18,707 bases of DNA from Prevotellaceae bacterium (GTDB lineage: Bacteria; Bacteroidota; Bacteroidia; Bacteroidales; UBA932), in the NCBI GenBank assembly GCA_031257455.1, contig JAIROQ010000085.1:1-18707 (forward strand), written 5' to 3'. How positions within the stretch are numbered: the first letter of the stretch is position 1; every line of letters begins with the position of its first letter. The notes under the pieces were generated by a model. It was not told the DNA's origin. It saw nothing but the letters and a program-made list of their open reading frames with translations, and did no database searches. Below are positions 1-9,028 of the stretch, piece by piece. The position numbers and the translations under genes were made by a program.

Positions 1-307
1 AAAACTGTTCCACGAAATGAACGAGCTGCGCAGAAAGTACATCCACCACCTGCCCAAAGACCTCGGCGCCGGCGACCACACCGTAATCGAACCCATCGAC
101 ACGCAACAGTACACCGGAAGACCGATAACCATCGTGCCGGAAGTGCATTACCGCGAAGAGGGCAAATCGACCGCCCGGCTCTATCTGGGTACAGATTTTT
201 CCGTAACCTACAAGAACAACGTCAACGTAGGCATGGCGGAACTGACCATTCACGGGAAAGGGGAGTACAAAGGGCAAAAGACCGTTACTTTCAATATTAC
301 TCGTTAA
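1..307 (+). CDS. C-terminal fragment of a probable surface/secreted protein
   Basis: The reading frame is open from base 2 and enters from outside the window, so only about 101 C-terminal residues are visible. The last 60 residues read as one copy of a widespread extracellular repeat: a 'YTGRPI' opening, then 'GTDFSVTYKNN', 'NVGMAELTI' and 'GKGEYKGQKTVTFNI', ending three bases before the TAA. This beta-rich module is known from secreted and cell-surface proteins of Firmicutes and Bacteroidetes, often in tandem and often as the last domain. I infer an exported multidomain protein; the catalytic or binding part, if any, lies outside the window. The internal ATG at 17 is unlikely to be the true start because the frame stays open upstream. 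The stop is followed at once by a heptamer repeat. Confidence 0.6.
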   Translation, partial: KLFHEMNELRRKYIHHLPKDLGAGDHTVIEPIDTQQYTGRPITIVPEVHYREEGKSTARLYLGTDFSVTYKNNVNVGMAELTIHGKGEYKGQKTVTFNITR

Positions 308-335
308 GTTGAAAGTTGAAAGTTGAAAGTTGAAA
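308..335. repeat. Tandem heptamer GTTGAAA x4
   Basis: Four perfect copies of GTTGAAA start on the base after the preceding stop codon and end 16 bases before the next ATG. The same heptamer recurs near 3141-3178, 11000 and 13167, always between genes. Confidence 0.9.
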
Positions 336-351
336 ACTGCAAAATCAAACT

Positions 352-2820
352 ATGAAAAATTTACTGCTTACATTGTGTTTGTGGCGCTGTGCGTTGAATA
401 TACAGGCGCAACAACCGGCAGGAACGCCGGTGCAGACGGGCAAATTTATTATACAGGGAAACATTCTTGATGCGCTGGATGATGAAACGATACCGTTTGC
501 TACCGTTAAAATTTTTTCCGGCGAACAATCCCAGAAACCTTTGCAGGCCACAGTTACGGATGGAGATGGGAAATTCCGTGAGACCATAAATCAAAAAGGA
601 AATTATTTGTTGTCGGTAGAATTTATCGGTAAAAAAAGCGTGCGTATTCCTTTTTCCACAGGCGATAAACCGGTTATTGATTTCGGGATAATTAAAATGG
701 ACGATGATGCGCAACAGCTGGAGGAAGTAGTCGTTTCCGCCCAAAAAGTACTGGTAAAAGTCGATTTGGATAAAATTACCTACAGCATGGAAGACGACCC
801 CGAAGCCGCCGCCAACAATGTATTGGACATGATGAGAAAAGTCCCGATGGTTACGTTGGACGGCGACGAGAATGTCCAGCTCAAAGGCGCTACCGATTTT
901 AAATATTATATCAACGGGAAGCCGGCGATGATGCTTGACAACAATGCAAGCGACGTGCTGCGGAGTATGCCGGCCAATACCGTCCAAACCATCGAGGTGA
1001 TTACCGACCCGGGCGCCAAATATGATGCGGAAGGCGTAGCGGGAATTATCAATATCGTGACCAAAAAACAATCATCGCTCGGGGGATATACGGCGACCAT
1101 CACTGCCAATGGCGCGGCTATAGGCGCGTCTGGCGCAGTGGGGACCGCTTATCTGTCCCTGAAATACGGGAAAATCGGGTTTACCGGTAGCCTGAGCGCC
1201 GGAAAGGTGACGTTTCTGGAAGATGAACAATATTCTTTCAGGGAAGATTATACGAACGCCACCCATCATTATCTCAACCAGGACGGGCGGAGCAAATTGC
1301 GGAACGACCTCATCAGGGGCTATGGAGAATGGAGTTACGAAATAGATACCTTTAATCTGCTTACCGTTTCTTTCAACCGGAGCCATACCAACAGACTGTC
1401 GGATGCTGCTACCGATGTGTTGATGCGCAGCAGCAGCTATGATACGACTTATCAATATTTCCAGCAAAGGAATTTGACACAGGAGAGCGGAAATACCAGC
1501 GCCGGGGTAGATTATCAACATTTGTTTTTGTTGCCAAACAGACTGTTCACGGCCTCCTACCGGTTCAACAGGTCTTCCGCCGATGTAATGTCCGATAATA
1601 CGGTAACGGGCTACCTGCATTCCGGCGGCGACCGGAACAAACAATATTCCAACGGCTCAATCGACGAGCATACCTTCCAGCTGGATTATACGACGCCTAT
1701 TTATAAAATCCATACGGTGGAAACGGGAATAAAATATATCAGGCGCATCAACGGAAGCACCAGCGGCTTGTCGCGGTTGGCAGGTGATACATGGACGCCC
1801 GTATTTTCTGACAGAGACCGTTTCCGGCACACGCAGGACATTGCAGCGGCTTATGCCGGCTACAGTGTAAAATATAAACAATGGGGCGTCAAAACCGGCG
1901 TCCGCTTCGAGGGTACGTGGCTGAATGCCGCATTTCCAACCAACGGGGCAATGAATTTTGAGGCGAAATACACCAATCTGATTCCATCGGGACTGTTTAC
2001 CTACCGGCTCAGCCCGGCACAAATACTCCGGGGCAGTTACGCGATGCGCCTTTCCCGTCCCGACATTTCGCTCTTAAATCCCTACCGCAATACGTCCGAT
2101 AGCTTGTATATCCAGTATGGCAACCCCAGTCTGCAGGCGGTGAAGTACCACACATTTGATTTGGGGTATAATTATTTCAATTCAAAATTCAGCGCCAATA
2201 TCAACCTAACCTACAACCAAACCAATAATGCCGTCAATGAGGATACGTGGATTGAAGACGGGATCAGCTACAGCACCTATAAAAATATCGCCAACGCAAA
2301 AAGGTTCAATCTGGCTATTTTGACCAATTACAGCCTGACGCCCAAGCATCGCATCTATTTCAATGTGCGGGGCAACTATGCGGATTTACGGTCAAATGAA
2401 AACGGGGATATTCATAGAACCGGCTATGGCGGGAGTATCTCTGCCGGCTCGCAACATACGCTCCCCTACGATTTCCGGTTTAATATAGTCCTCGATTATT
2501 CCGCCCCTGCGATTAGCCTGCAAAGTACGGCGGGAGATTATTTCTTTCACAATTTTACCTTGTCAAAAAGTTTTCTGGATAAGAAATTGACTGTTCGTGC
2601 GGTTATTTATAATCCGTTCATAAAGAAACTCGACTTTACGACCACCAGGGAAACGTCCGATTTTTATTACCATGTGCACAATTACCGCTATCGCAGTCGC
2701 CGGATAGAAGTTACCGCTTCCTACAGTTTCGGAGAAATGAAAGAAAAGATTAAGAAAGTACAAAGACGTATCGTAAATGACGATGCCATGGAAAATCCAA
2801 ATCCGACCGTAGAAGAATAA
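352..2820 (+). CDS. TonB-dependent receptor-like outer-membrane beta-barrel protein
   Basis: Outer-membrane protein of 822 residues. A signal peptide (roughly residues 1-19, ending near 'NIQA') precedes a carboxypeptidase-regulatory-like beta-sandwich (about 30-115: 'GNILDALDDETIPFATVKI', 'TDGDGKF'). Next come a linker with 'LEEVVVSAQK' (about 123-132), a plug-like domain (about 140-240: 'MMRKVPMVTLDGDENVQL', 'INGKP', 'IEVITDPGAKYDAEGVAGI') and a long barrel rich in alternating aromatic strands to the C-terminus. The arrangement matches the 'outer membrane beta-barrel family' of Bacteroidetes, a relative of SusC/TonB receptors; length is normal. No clear TonB box is visible and no SusD-like partner is next to it, so the substrate cannot be named. 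The start at 352 is the only ATG that keeps the signal peptide. It is convergent with rodA. Confidence 0.88.
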   Translation: MKNLLLTLCLWRCALNIQAQQPAGTPVQTGKFIIQGNILDALDDETIPFATVKIFSGEQSQKPLQATVTDGDGKFRETINQKGNYLLSVEFIGKKSVRIPFSTGDKPVIDFGIIKMDDDAQQLEEVVVSAQKVLVKVDLDKITYSMEDDPEAAANNVLDMMRKVPMVTLDGDENVQLKGATDFKYYINGKPAMMLDNNASDVLRSMPANTVQTIEVITDPGAKYDAEGVAGIINIVTKKQSSLGGYTATITANGAAIGASGAVGTAYLSLKYGKIGFTGSLSAGKVTFLEDEQYSFREDYTNATHHYLNQDGRSKLRNDLIRGYGEWSYEIDTFNLLTVSFNRSHTNRLSDAATDVLMRSSSYDTTYQYFQQRNLTQESGNTSAGVDYQHLFLLPNRLFTASYRFNRSSADVMSDNTVTGYLHSGGDRNKQYSNGSIDEHTFQLDYTTPIYKIHTVETGIKYIRRINGSTSGLSRLAGDTWTPVFSDRDRFRHTQDIAAAYAGYSVKYKQWGVKTGVRFEGTWLNAAFPTNGAMNFEAKYTNLIPSGLFTYRLSPAQILRGSYAMRLSRPDISLLNPYRNTSDSLYIQYGNPSLQAVKYHTFDLGYNYFNSKFSANINLTYNQTNNAVNEDTWIEDGISYSTYKNIANAKRFNLAILTNYSLTPKHRIYFNVRGNYADLRSNENGDIHRTGYGGSISAGSQHTLPYDFRFNIVLDYSAPAISLQSTAGDYFFHNFTLSKSFLDKKLTVRAVIYNPFIKKLDFTTTRETSDFYYHVHNYRYRSRRIEVTASYSFGEMKEKIKKVQRRIVNDDAMENPNPTVEE

Positions 2821-2881
2821 CCTGCGGAGCGGAGAGTGTTTTCAGTTATGAGTTATGCGAATCAGCAGTTAAATTAATATA

Positions 2882-2897
2882 TGTCGGCATTCCGGCA
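2882..2897 (+). terminator. Possible terminator after the receptor gene
   Basis: A 6-bp stem (TGTCGG / CCGGCA, one G-U pair) closes a CATT tetraloop 61 bases after the receptor stop. Only a short T-run (GTTT) follows, so termination strength is doubtful. Confidence 0.3.
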
Positions 2898-2943
2898 GGC
2901 TGTTTAAAACCTTATTTCTACCTTATTTTAATAACAAAACAAC

Positions 2944-3032
2944 TTTAGTAGCACCACATGCCCTGCCCTGCACCTCGCGCGGCGCACGGGTTTTCCATGA
3001 TGCACCGGCAGTACGCCGCGCGAAAGGAAGGG
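2944..3032 (+). repeat. Dispersed 89-bp GC-rich element, copy 1
   Basis: This segment matches the reverse complement of 16535-16622 at about 88% by eye (about 11 mismatches in 89). It contains a perfect 9-bp stem, CGCGCGGCG pairing with CGCCGCGCG, around a loop of about 29 bases. In the other copy one stem pair becomes G-U, so pairing survives. It could be a REP-like or small non-autonomous element. A short ORF across it shows no clear coding signature. Confidence 0.75.
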
Positions 3033-3143
3033 CGGGACATCGAGCCTCCCCGAGCTGCGTTCCGCGGAGCCTGCCCCGAGCGTAGCGTGGGGGCTGCACT
3101 TGCACGGGGTTATTCACGTTGCGCCCTTTCGGGGCTTTTTAGT
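3033..3143. other. GC-rich non-coding segment beside the dispersed element
   Basis: This stretch is much richer in G+C than its surroundings and holds several short dyads (for example GCCCC ... GGGGGC around 3070-3092, and CGCCCTTTCGGGGC near 3121 followed by T5). It is not shared with the copy near 16535. I see no gene. The CCC-TTTC-GGG hairpin pairs only three bases, so I do not call it a terminator. Confidence 0.4.
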
Positions 3144-3330
3144 TGAAAGTGGAGAGTTGAAAGTTGAAAGTTGAAAATGTTTTTTAGGTATGAAGTATGA
3201 AGTATGAAGTATGATGTATGAGGTATGAATTGCTGGCGCGTCAGCTTAAATCTTTAAATTTTTAAATCTTTAAATTGGCGTCAGCCCAATTAGTCACATT
3301 AAAAAATTAGTCACATTAGCACATTAAACT
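3141..3330. repeat. Composite simple-repeat block before the rodA 3' end
   Basis: Successive modules fill the gap. They are GTTGAAA-type heptamers (3141-3178); GTATGAA-type heptamers (3189-3229); a GGCGCGTCAGC core; alternating TTTAAA/TCTTTAAA runs (3244-3277); then 'CCCAATTAGTCACATTA' repeats (3284-3330). The GTATGAA / GGCGC / TTTAAATC order recurs at 17149-17220, and the 'AATTAGTCACATTAGCACATTA' type recurs at 13225-13250. No protein gene is present. Confidence 0.8.
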
Positions 3331-3336
3331 GCTCCG

Positions 3337-4758
3337 TCAGTCCCAGCGTGCGGCGTCTAATTTCAGGAGGATGAAAAGCAAGATGGTGAATGCCCATAAT
3401 GACGAGCCGCCATAGCTAATGAAGGGCAAGGGAATGCCGACTACCGGCGCAAGTCCGACAGTCATGCCGATGTTGATGGCAAAGTGGAAAAATAAAATGG
3501 ACAGTACGCAATAGGCGTAGATGCGTGCAAAAGCGTCTTTTTGCCGCTCGGCAATAATGACAAGGCGGATAAGCAAGAGCAAATAGCAAACGACCACCAC
3601 AAAAGAGCCGATAAAGCCCCATTCTTCGCCGATAGTACAGAAAATAAAATCGGTGCTTTGTTCGGGAACAAAATTATATTTCGTCTGCGTGCCTTGCAGG
3701 AAGCCTTTTCCGAGAAATCCGCCCGAGCCGATAGCCACCATTGATTGGTGTACGTTGTATCCCGCTCCCTGCAAGTCTTCTTTCAATCCCAGCAGGTTTT
3801 CGATGCGGTCGCGCTGATGCGGTTTCAACATCCGGTCGAATACGTAATCCACCGAATAGGTAAGCGCCACCGAGCCGATGAAGAAACAGCAGATGTATCC
3901 GAAATAACGTAATTTACGGCGCACGGCGTATATTGCGCCGATAATGATCAGGGCGGCACAGATGGACAGGAAAATGTAGTCGGGATGCGGGGTATGTATA
4001 TCCAGCGCGGGGAGGAGTTTTTTTACGGTAATAAAATACGGGACAAATATCGCTATCGCTCCGACTATGGCCGGTATAATTTTCCGTTGCCTGATAGCGA
4101 ATACCGCCAGTCCGGCAATAACGCACAACATCAGTGTCGATACCGGTTGCCAGAGGATGGAAAGGATAAATATCACCGCCGCAAAGATGATGCAGTTCAC
4201 GACCCATCCCGACAATCCTTCGCGGTAGAGCATGATTAAAAAAGAGCCGAATACCAGCGCCGAGCCGGTGTCGTGCTGCAAAAAGATGAAAAATACCGGC
4301 AGCCCGATAATCAGGGCTATTTTAAAAGCCGTCCATTTCCGTTTCAGTACAAAACCCTGCGCGCCCATTAGCCTTGCCAGCGCCAAAGCGGTGGCGACTT
4401 TTGCCAGTTCCGCCGGCTGTAACCGGAACGGCCCGATGACAAACCACGACCGCGACCCGTTTACTTCCGTCCCGACCAGCAGTACCAGTACGAGTAACAG
4501 GATAACGCCGGTGTATATAATGTTGGCAAAAACAGGGTAGAATTTGGTGTCCACAAAAAGTATCACAATCGCCAGAAACAGGGTGGATGCTATCCATACA
4601 GCCTGCATTCCGTAGCGTTGCGAGAGGTCAAAGATATTGCGTGACGCCTCATTGTACACGGCAGCGTAGATACTTATCCATCCGACAAAAACCAGGAGGA
4701 GGTAAGTGCCTATGGTAGCCCAGTCGAGTTTATTAAGCAGGTTATGGTTTTCTCTCAT
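3337..4758 (-). CDS. rodA: Rod-shape-determining SEDS glycosyltransferase RodA
   Basis: Polytopic inner-membrane protein (473 residues) of the SEDS family (RodA/FtsW). It polymerises lipid II into glycan strands and works with the class B transpeptidase encoded just upstream. Family motifs are intact: 'GSRSWFVIGPFRLQPAELAK' (about 101-120), 'QHDTGSALVF' (161-170), 'VAIGSGGFLGKG' (341-352), 'VPEQSTDFIF' (364-373) and 'PLPFISYGGSS' (443-453). Asp370 in 'STDFIF' is at the position of the essential SEDS aspartate. The protein is about 100 residues longer than E. coli RodA, the extra lying between residues 185 and 310 as added hydrophobic segments; from memory this is usual in Bacteroidetes. The start overlaps the end of mrdA by 17 bases, so expression should be coupled. 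It is the last gene of the block. Confidence 0.95.
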   Translation of the reverse strand: MRENHNLLNKLDWATIGTYLLLVFVGWISIYAAVYNEASRNIFDLSQRYGMQAVWIASTLFLAIVILFVDTKFYPVFANIIYTGVILLLVLVLLVGTEVNGSRSWFVIGPFRLQPAELAKVATALALARLMGAQGFVLKRKWTAFKIALIIGLPVFFIFLQHDTGSALVFGSFLIMLYREGLSGWVVNCIIFAAVIFILSILWQPVSTLMLCVIAGLAVFAIRQRKIIPAIVGAIAIFVPYFITVKKLLPALDIHTPHPDYIFLSICAALIIIGAIYAVRRKLRYFGYICCFFIGSVALTYSVDYVFDRMLKPHQRDRIENLLGLKEDLQGAGYNVHQSMVAIGSGGFLGKGFLQGTQTKYNFVPEQSTDFIFCTIGEEWGFIGSFVVVVCYLLLLIRLVIIAERQKDAFARIYAYCVLSILFFHFAINIGMTVGLAPVVGIPLPFISYGGSSLWAFTILLFILLKLDAARWD

Positions 4759-6580
4759 TGTTTTTCTTTTTCAGCGGCGCGTTTTCCTGTATATATTTTT
4801 CCAGTTCCTTGCGTTTGACTTCCCTGTTCAAATATTTTTCGACCATCAATGAAGCAACCGGCGCTGCCCATGTCGCGCCAAAGCCGGCATTTTCAATATA
4901 TGCGGCTATCGCTATTTTCGGATTGTCGCGCGGGGCAAAACACATGAATGTCGAATGGTCTTCGCCGTGCGGATTTTGAGCCGTGCCTGTTTTGCCGCAC
5001 ATTTCAATGCCCGGAATCATAGCCCGCCATGCCGTAGCGCCCGCCCCGCCATGCACTGCACGGTACATTCCTCCCACCACCACCGGGAAATAAGCCGTAT
5101 CCACCATCGTATAATGCCGCTCCCGGTATTTATCGACAAACGAACTGTCCTGCGTGCCGCGTATAAGGTGTGGCGTGTGATAATACCCGCGATTGGCGAC
5201 AATAGTCGCAAGGTTGGCCATCTGCAAGGGCGTAGAACCGAGTTCCGCCTGCCCGATAGCCAGTGAAATAATGGAAAGCGATTTCCACCGTCCTTCCCCG
5301 AAAGTACGGTTATATAAAGGTACGGAAGGCAGCGAACCCGCCTGTTCGCTCGGAATGTCAATGCCTGTTCTTGTCCCGAAGCCAAAACTTTTTACATAGT
5401 CGCACCATTGAACAAAACTTTGCTCGATGCTTTCGTATTTCGGGTTGTCGATAATATCCCGGAATACGTAGCAATAATAGGCATTGCAGGACATCTGTAT
5501 GGACTGCATCATATCAATCGGCGAAGGATGGCCATGGCAGCCGACTCCGCGTCCTATCCTGTAGCCGTGATAACAACTGTAACGCGTATGCGGGAACACC
5601 ACGCTTTCGTTTAATCCTATCAGTGCATTGACCACTTTGAAGGTAGAGCCGGGCGGATAGGGCGACATAATGGCGCGGTTAAACAGCGGTTTCAGCGGGT
5701 CGGATTGCATGCGCTGGAAATTCCGGTTAATGCCGACCAATAATCGCGGGTCAATGCCGGGCGAAGATATTAAGGCCAGGATTTCACCGGTAGCCGGCTC
5801 GATAGCGACTACGCTGCCCACTTTATTTTTCATCAACCATTCGCCGTATTCCTGCAAGTCGCCGTCAATCGTGCAAATCAAATTTACGCCGGCCACCGGT
5901 ATCGAGTCATACGCGCCGCCTTGGTAGGGTTCTTTGATTTTGTTGTGTACGTCCCGCACATAAATACTGATACCTTTTTTTCCCCTCAAATAATTTTCAT
6001 ACGCTTCTTCAATCCCGCTCCGCCCGATATAGTCACCGGGCTTGTAGTAAGCATTTTTATTGATGGTGGCCGTATCCGCTTCGGTAACGTATCCCAGCAG
6101 GTTACCGGCCACAGGGCGCGGATAATTCCGCAAGGAACGGGCTTGCGCATAAAATCCGGGAAACTTGTAAGCCTGTTCCTGAAATACGGCATAGTATTCC
6201 GCCGGCGCCTGTTTCATTACAGCCACCGGCTGGTAGCCCAATGCACGGCGGCGGCGGTAAATATCGTTTACAGTGGTTTTGAACTGTTGGGCGGGAATAT
6301 TAAAGATAGTGCAAAAAGCAGTGGTGTCAAAGGCTTTCAGTTCCCTTGCCACGACCATTATATCGTATGCCGTTTGATTATCCACCAACAATACGCCATT
6401 GCGGTCGGTAATCAGTCCGCGCGCCGGATATTCCATTTCGTAACGCAGGACATTATTACTGGCCGTTACTTTATAGGAAGTATCAACAACCTGTATCCAA
6501 AATAAACGCACGACTATTACTATGGTCACAAAGAAAAATGCGCCGGTAATCAGTGTGCTTTTTTTGGAATAGTCATTCAT
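4742..6580 (-). CDS. mrdA: Penicillin-binding protein 2, elongasome transpeptidase
   Basis: Class B high-molecular-weight PBP, 612 residues, which cross-links peptidoglycan during side-wall growth. A short cytoplasmic tail and one membrane anchor (about 10-32) are followed by the PBP dimerisation/pedestal region ('YPARGLITDRNG' 51-62; 'GRSGIEEAYENYLRG' 186-200). The transpeptidase domain carries all three active-site motifs: S312-T-F-K315 in 'PPGSTFK', S364-C-N366, and K530-T-G in 'CGKTGTAQ'. The C-terminal 30 residues are very lysine/glutamate rich. The stop overlaps the start of rodA by 17 bases. The start lies 3 bases beyond the mreD stop, so the block reads as one operon. Paired with RodA, it points to the Rod complex rather than septal PBP3/FtsI. 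Confidence 0.95.
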   Translation of the reverse strand: MNDYSKKSTLITGAFFFVTIVIVVRLFWIQVVDTSYKVTASNNVLRYEMEYPARGLITDRNGVLLVDNQTAYDIMVVARELKAFDTTAFCTIFNIPAQQFKTTVNDIYRRRRALGYQPVAVMKQAPAEYYAVFQEQAYKFPGFYAQARSLRNYPRPVAGNLLGYVTEADTATINKNAYYKPGDYIGRSGIEEAYENYLRGKKGISIYVRDVHNKIKEPYQGGAYDSIPVAGVNLICTIDGDLQEYGEWLMKNKVGSVVAIEPATGEILALISSPGIDPRLLVGINRNFQRMQSDPLKPLFNRAIMSPYPPGSTFKVVNALIGLNESVVFPHTRYSCYHGYRIGRGVGCHGHPSPIDMMQSIQMSCNAYYCYVFRDIIDNPKYESIEQSFVQWCDYVKSFGFGTRTGIDIPSEQAGSLPSVPLYNRTFGEGRWKSLSIISLAIGQAELGSTPLQMANLATIVANRGYYHTPHLIRGTQDSSFVDKYRERHYTMVDTAYFPVVVGGMYRAVHGGAGATAWRAMIPGIEMCGKTGTAQNPHGEDHSTFMCFAPRDNPKIAIAAYIENAGFGATWAAPVASLMVEKYLNREVKRKELEKYIQENAPLKKKNNERKP

Positions 6581-6583
6581 ATT

Positions 6584-7111
6584 TTATGAGTACAGGGTTT
6601 TGCGGGTTTCGTGAAATAAGGATTGCAGAAGCAACAGGAAAATTACACTGCATATCGTACTCATCAAAATCCGCAGTAAGGTATGAAAAATGTCATAGAA
6701 TGCAAATGCATCCAGAAAGAAAAACAATATTTGATGAAATAATAAAGATAATAACGAATAGCCCAGAAACTGCCGTATGCCAAGTGTTCTTGAAGTGGGT
6801 ATGATAAAAGCGTCAATATCGCTTTTAGGTAAAAATAATTTCAGCAAATAAGGACGGATGAATGCCAACGCTACTGTGGCAGCGGTGTTGATACCTGTCA
6901 CGTCCATTGTTAATAAGTCCACGCACAGTCCCAAACAAAAAGCCCATAATAATGCGGTTATTCTCGAATGTCCGACAGGCAGCAGCAATATAAATAACAC
7001 GTATATGCACGGCTGTACATACGTTGTCAAGGGCAGCCTTGTAAAGATAAAACTTTGCAGCAAAACCATTATCACGAAGATAAAAAGCCGGCGGAGGGAA
7101 GAGCTATTCAT
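6584..7111 (-). CDS. mreD: Rod-shape-determining protein MreD
   Basis: A very hydrophobic protein of 175 residues with about five predicted membrane helices. It has the MreD signature spacing around 'PCIYVLFILLLPVG' and 'FCLGLCVDLLTMDVTGINTAA', which matches the 'G...D...G..a.' pattern of the family. MreD is an inner-membrane component of the elongasome that contacts MreC and the PBP2/RodA pair. Sequence conservation in this family is low, so the call leans partly on its position between mreC and mrdA. Its start overlaps the mreC end by 8 bases and its stop is 3 bases from the mrdA start. Confidence 0.88.
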   Translation of the reverse strand: MNSSSLRRLFIFVIMVLLQSFIFTRLPLTTYVQPCIYVLFILLLPVGHSRITALLWAFCLGLCVDLLTMDVTGINTAATVALAFIRPYLLKLFLPKSDIDAFIIPTSRTLGIRQFLGYSLLSLLFHQILFFFLDAFAFYDIFHTLLRILMSTICSVIFLLLLQSLFHETRKTLYS

Positions 7112-7928
7112 AATTAAAAGAGGCTAATTCTTTAAGTTCATCCTGATACAAATGTTTCACTACATTTACATACCGTAACTGTTTGAAATCGGCAAAGAGG
7201 GTAACGGTAATTTCATAAAAATTGCCCCGTTTCGTATCCATCGATTTCACCATGCCGATAGGAATATCGGGCGGGAAAAAGGCGGAATAACCACTCGATA
7301 CGATAGTGTCGCCGACAGCTACCGGAATGTGTTGCGGAATGTCGGCCAGTATCAGTTCGCGATAGTTCACGCCATCCCAATACAGCGGGCCGAAAGCCCC
7401 GCTTCTTTTCACTTTGGCGCTTACTCTCCAGTTCGCGCTCAACAGGGACTTGACCAATGAGTAGTGTTCGGATACATGAACGACTGTGCCGATTAATCCG
7501 TTGTAAACAACAACTCCCATATCCGGCACAATGCCATGAGCCGCACCGGTATTTAAGGTAATATAGTTATGCAGATTATTGACCGAATTGCTTGCAACAG
7601 TCGCCGGAATGTAAGAATAGACAGGGCGGCCAAGCGTATCGAATACGGTAGTTTGTTCCAATAAACTTTGCCGGTTGTAATATTCCAGCCGGTTTTTCAA
7701 TTCATTATTTTCCTGCGCCAGCCTTTCATTGATTTCTTTCAGCGAAAAATAATAACGCCATGAATTTACCTTTTCATCCAGTACTTCTTTGCCCAGCCGC
7801 ACATAATTGACCACTACCGAGTGTTGATAATAGCTACTGTTGATGATGCACAGAAGCGCGATTGCTTCCAATACAACAAACAGCAGCGTAACGCGAAGCC
7901 TGACCAACAAACGATAGATAGCATTCAT
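7104..7928 (-). CDS. mreC: Rod-shape-determining protein MreC
   Basis: Periplasmic scaffold of the elongasome, 274 residues, with a single N-terminal membrane helix (about 12-30). A coiled coil (about 62-92: 'SLKEINERLAQENNELKNRL') precedes the two beta-barrel MreC core domains (about 105-262), which show 'NTGAAHGIVPDMGVV', 'GLIGTVVHV' and 'DTIVSSGYSAFFPPDIPIG'. MreC bridges cytoplasmic MreB/MreD to PBP2. Length is typical of Bacteroidetes. It starts 16 bases after the mreB stop and overlaps mreD by 8 bases. No feature looks broken. Confidence 0.93.
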   Translation of the reverse strand: MNAIYRLLVRLRVTLLFVVLEAIALLCIINSSYYQHSVVVNYVRLGKEVLDEKVNSWRYYFSLKEINERLAQENNELKNRLEYYNRQSLLEQTTVFDTLGRPVYSYIPATVASNSVNNLHNYITLNTGAAHGIVPDMGVVVYNGLIGTVVHVSEHYSLVKSLLSANWRVSAKVKRSGAFGPLYWDGVNYRELILADIPQHIPVAVGDTIVSSGYSAFFPPDIPIGMVKSMDTKRGNFYEITVTLFADFKQLRYVNVVKHLYQDELKELASFNYE

Positions 7929-7944
7929 TTAAGGCGTCCTAAAT

Positions 7945-8964
7945 TTAGCGCATCAGGAAAGGAAACTTGCCGATATTCTTCAATCCGATGCCTGTGCCGC
8001 GGGCAACGGCATGCAAGGGGTCTTCGGCAATATGGAAAGGTATATTTATTTTTTCGGTCAATCGCCGGTCAAGGCCGCGCAGCAAAGCGCCGCCGCCGGT
8101 CAGGTAGATGCCGCGCTGCACAATATCCGAATACAGTTCCGGCGGCGTCTGTTCCAATACCGCAAGAATAGCCGCTTCTACTTTGATGAGTGATTTGTCG
8201 AGGCAGTGTGCAATTTCCTGATAGGTTACGGCCACTTCCACCGGTAAGGAAGTCATTAAATTCGGGCCGCGAACAACAAAAGGAGTCGGCGGATTATCCA
8301 ATTCCGACAATGCCGAACCCGCAGATATTTTAATGTCTTCCGCCGTGCGTTCGCCAATCCGTATGTTGTGCTGATGTCGCATGTATTGCTGAATGTCCAG
8401 CGTAAAACCATCGCCTGCCACGCGGATACTTTGGTTGCACACAATACCGCCTAAGGCAATTACGGCAATCTCGGTAGTACCGCCGCCGATATCCACCACC
8501 ATGCTTCCTTCCGGCGCTTCCACATCAATGCCGATACCCAGCGCCGCCGCCATTGGTTCATAAATCATATAAATGTCGCGTCCTCCGGCGTGTTCCGAAG
8601 AGTCGCGCACGGCGCGGATTTCCACTTCGGTGCTTCCGGACGGAATGCAAACAACGATACGCAAACTTGGCGTAAACCAACGATGCTTGGGGCTAACGAG
8701 CTTTATCATGCCGCGCATCATTTGTTCGGCGGCATTAAAGTCGGCAATCACGCCGTCCCGCAACGGGCGAATGGTTTTGATGTTCTCGTGCGTCTTACCG
8801 TGCATCTGCCGTGCCATTTCGCCGATAGCGATAGGTTTGCCGGTATTCTGGTCGATAGCCACGATAGAGGGCTCGTCCACCACAATTTTATCGTTGTGGA
8901 TGATGATAGTGTTAGCAGTACCTAAATCCATTGCTAACTCTTGTGTTAAAAAGGAGAATGCCAT
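7945..8964 (-). CDS. mreB: Rod-shape-determining actin homologue MreB
   Basis: Cytoplasmic actin-like ATPase of 339 residues forming membrane-bound filaments that orient side-wall synthesis. The ATPase motifs are complete: phosphate-1 'DLGTANT' (13-19), 'YEPMAAALG' (135-143, with the Glu of the hydrolysis site), phosphate-2 'DIGGGTTE' (158-165) and adenosine motif 'LTGGGALLRGL' (288-298). The amphipathic start 'MAFSFLTQELAMD' fits membrane attachment. The ATG is the first possible start and has no Shine-Dalgarno sequence. It leads mreB-C-D-mrdA-rodA, and I see no convincing TAnnTTTG promoter in the 54 bases upstream, so transcription may come through from purH or the small gene in between. 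Confidence 0.97.
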   Translation of the reverse strand: MAFSFLTQELAMDLGTANTIIIHNDKIVVDEPSIVAIDQNTGKPIAIGEMARQMHGKTHENIKTIRPLRDGVIADFNAAEQMMRGMIKLVSPKHRWFTPSLRIVVCIPSGSTEVEIRAVRDSSEHAGGRDIYMIYEPMAAALGIGIDVEAPEGSMVVDIGGGTTEIAVIALGGIVCNQSIRVAGDGFTLDIQQYMRHQHNIRIGERTAEDIKISAGSALSELDNPPTPFVVRGPNLMTSLPVEVAVTYQEIAHCLDKSLIKVEAAILAVLEQTPPELYSDIVQRGIYLTGGGALLRGLDRRLTEKINIPFHIAEDPLHAVARGTGIGLKNIGKFPFLMR

Positions 8965-8968
8965 TTTT

Positions 8969-9028
8969 ATTGACTATTTAATTATTTACTAATTACTACT
9001 TAATTATTGACTATTTAATTATTTACTA
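8969..9028. repeat. Direct repeat of a 23-bp AT-rich unit at the 3' border of the four-helix-bundle gene
   Basis: Two identical 23-base copies, each opening ATTGACTATTTAATTA, lie at 8969-8991 and 9006-9028. The second contains the stop codon of the neighbouring gene. The core TTGACTATTTA appears inverted at the other border (9381-9391). Confidence 0.85.

Noticed and set aside
3117..3140. Terminator-like CGCCCTTTCGGGGCTTTTT
   Set aside because: Only three consecutive G-C pairs form around the TTTC loop, so the fold is too weak despite the T-run.
2958..3146. 62-codon plus-strand ORF over the dispersed element
   Set aside because: A similar frame exists in the other copy, but differences between copies are not biased to synonymous positions. 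The region is better explained by a hairpin element.
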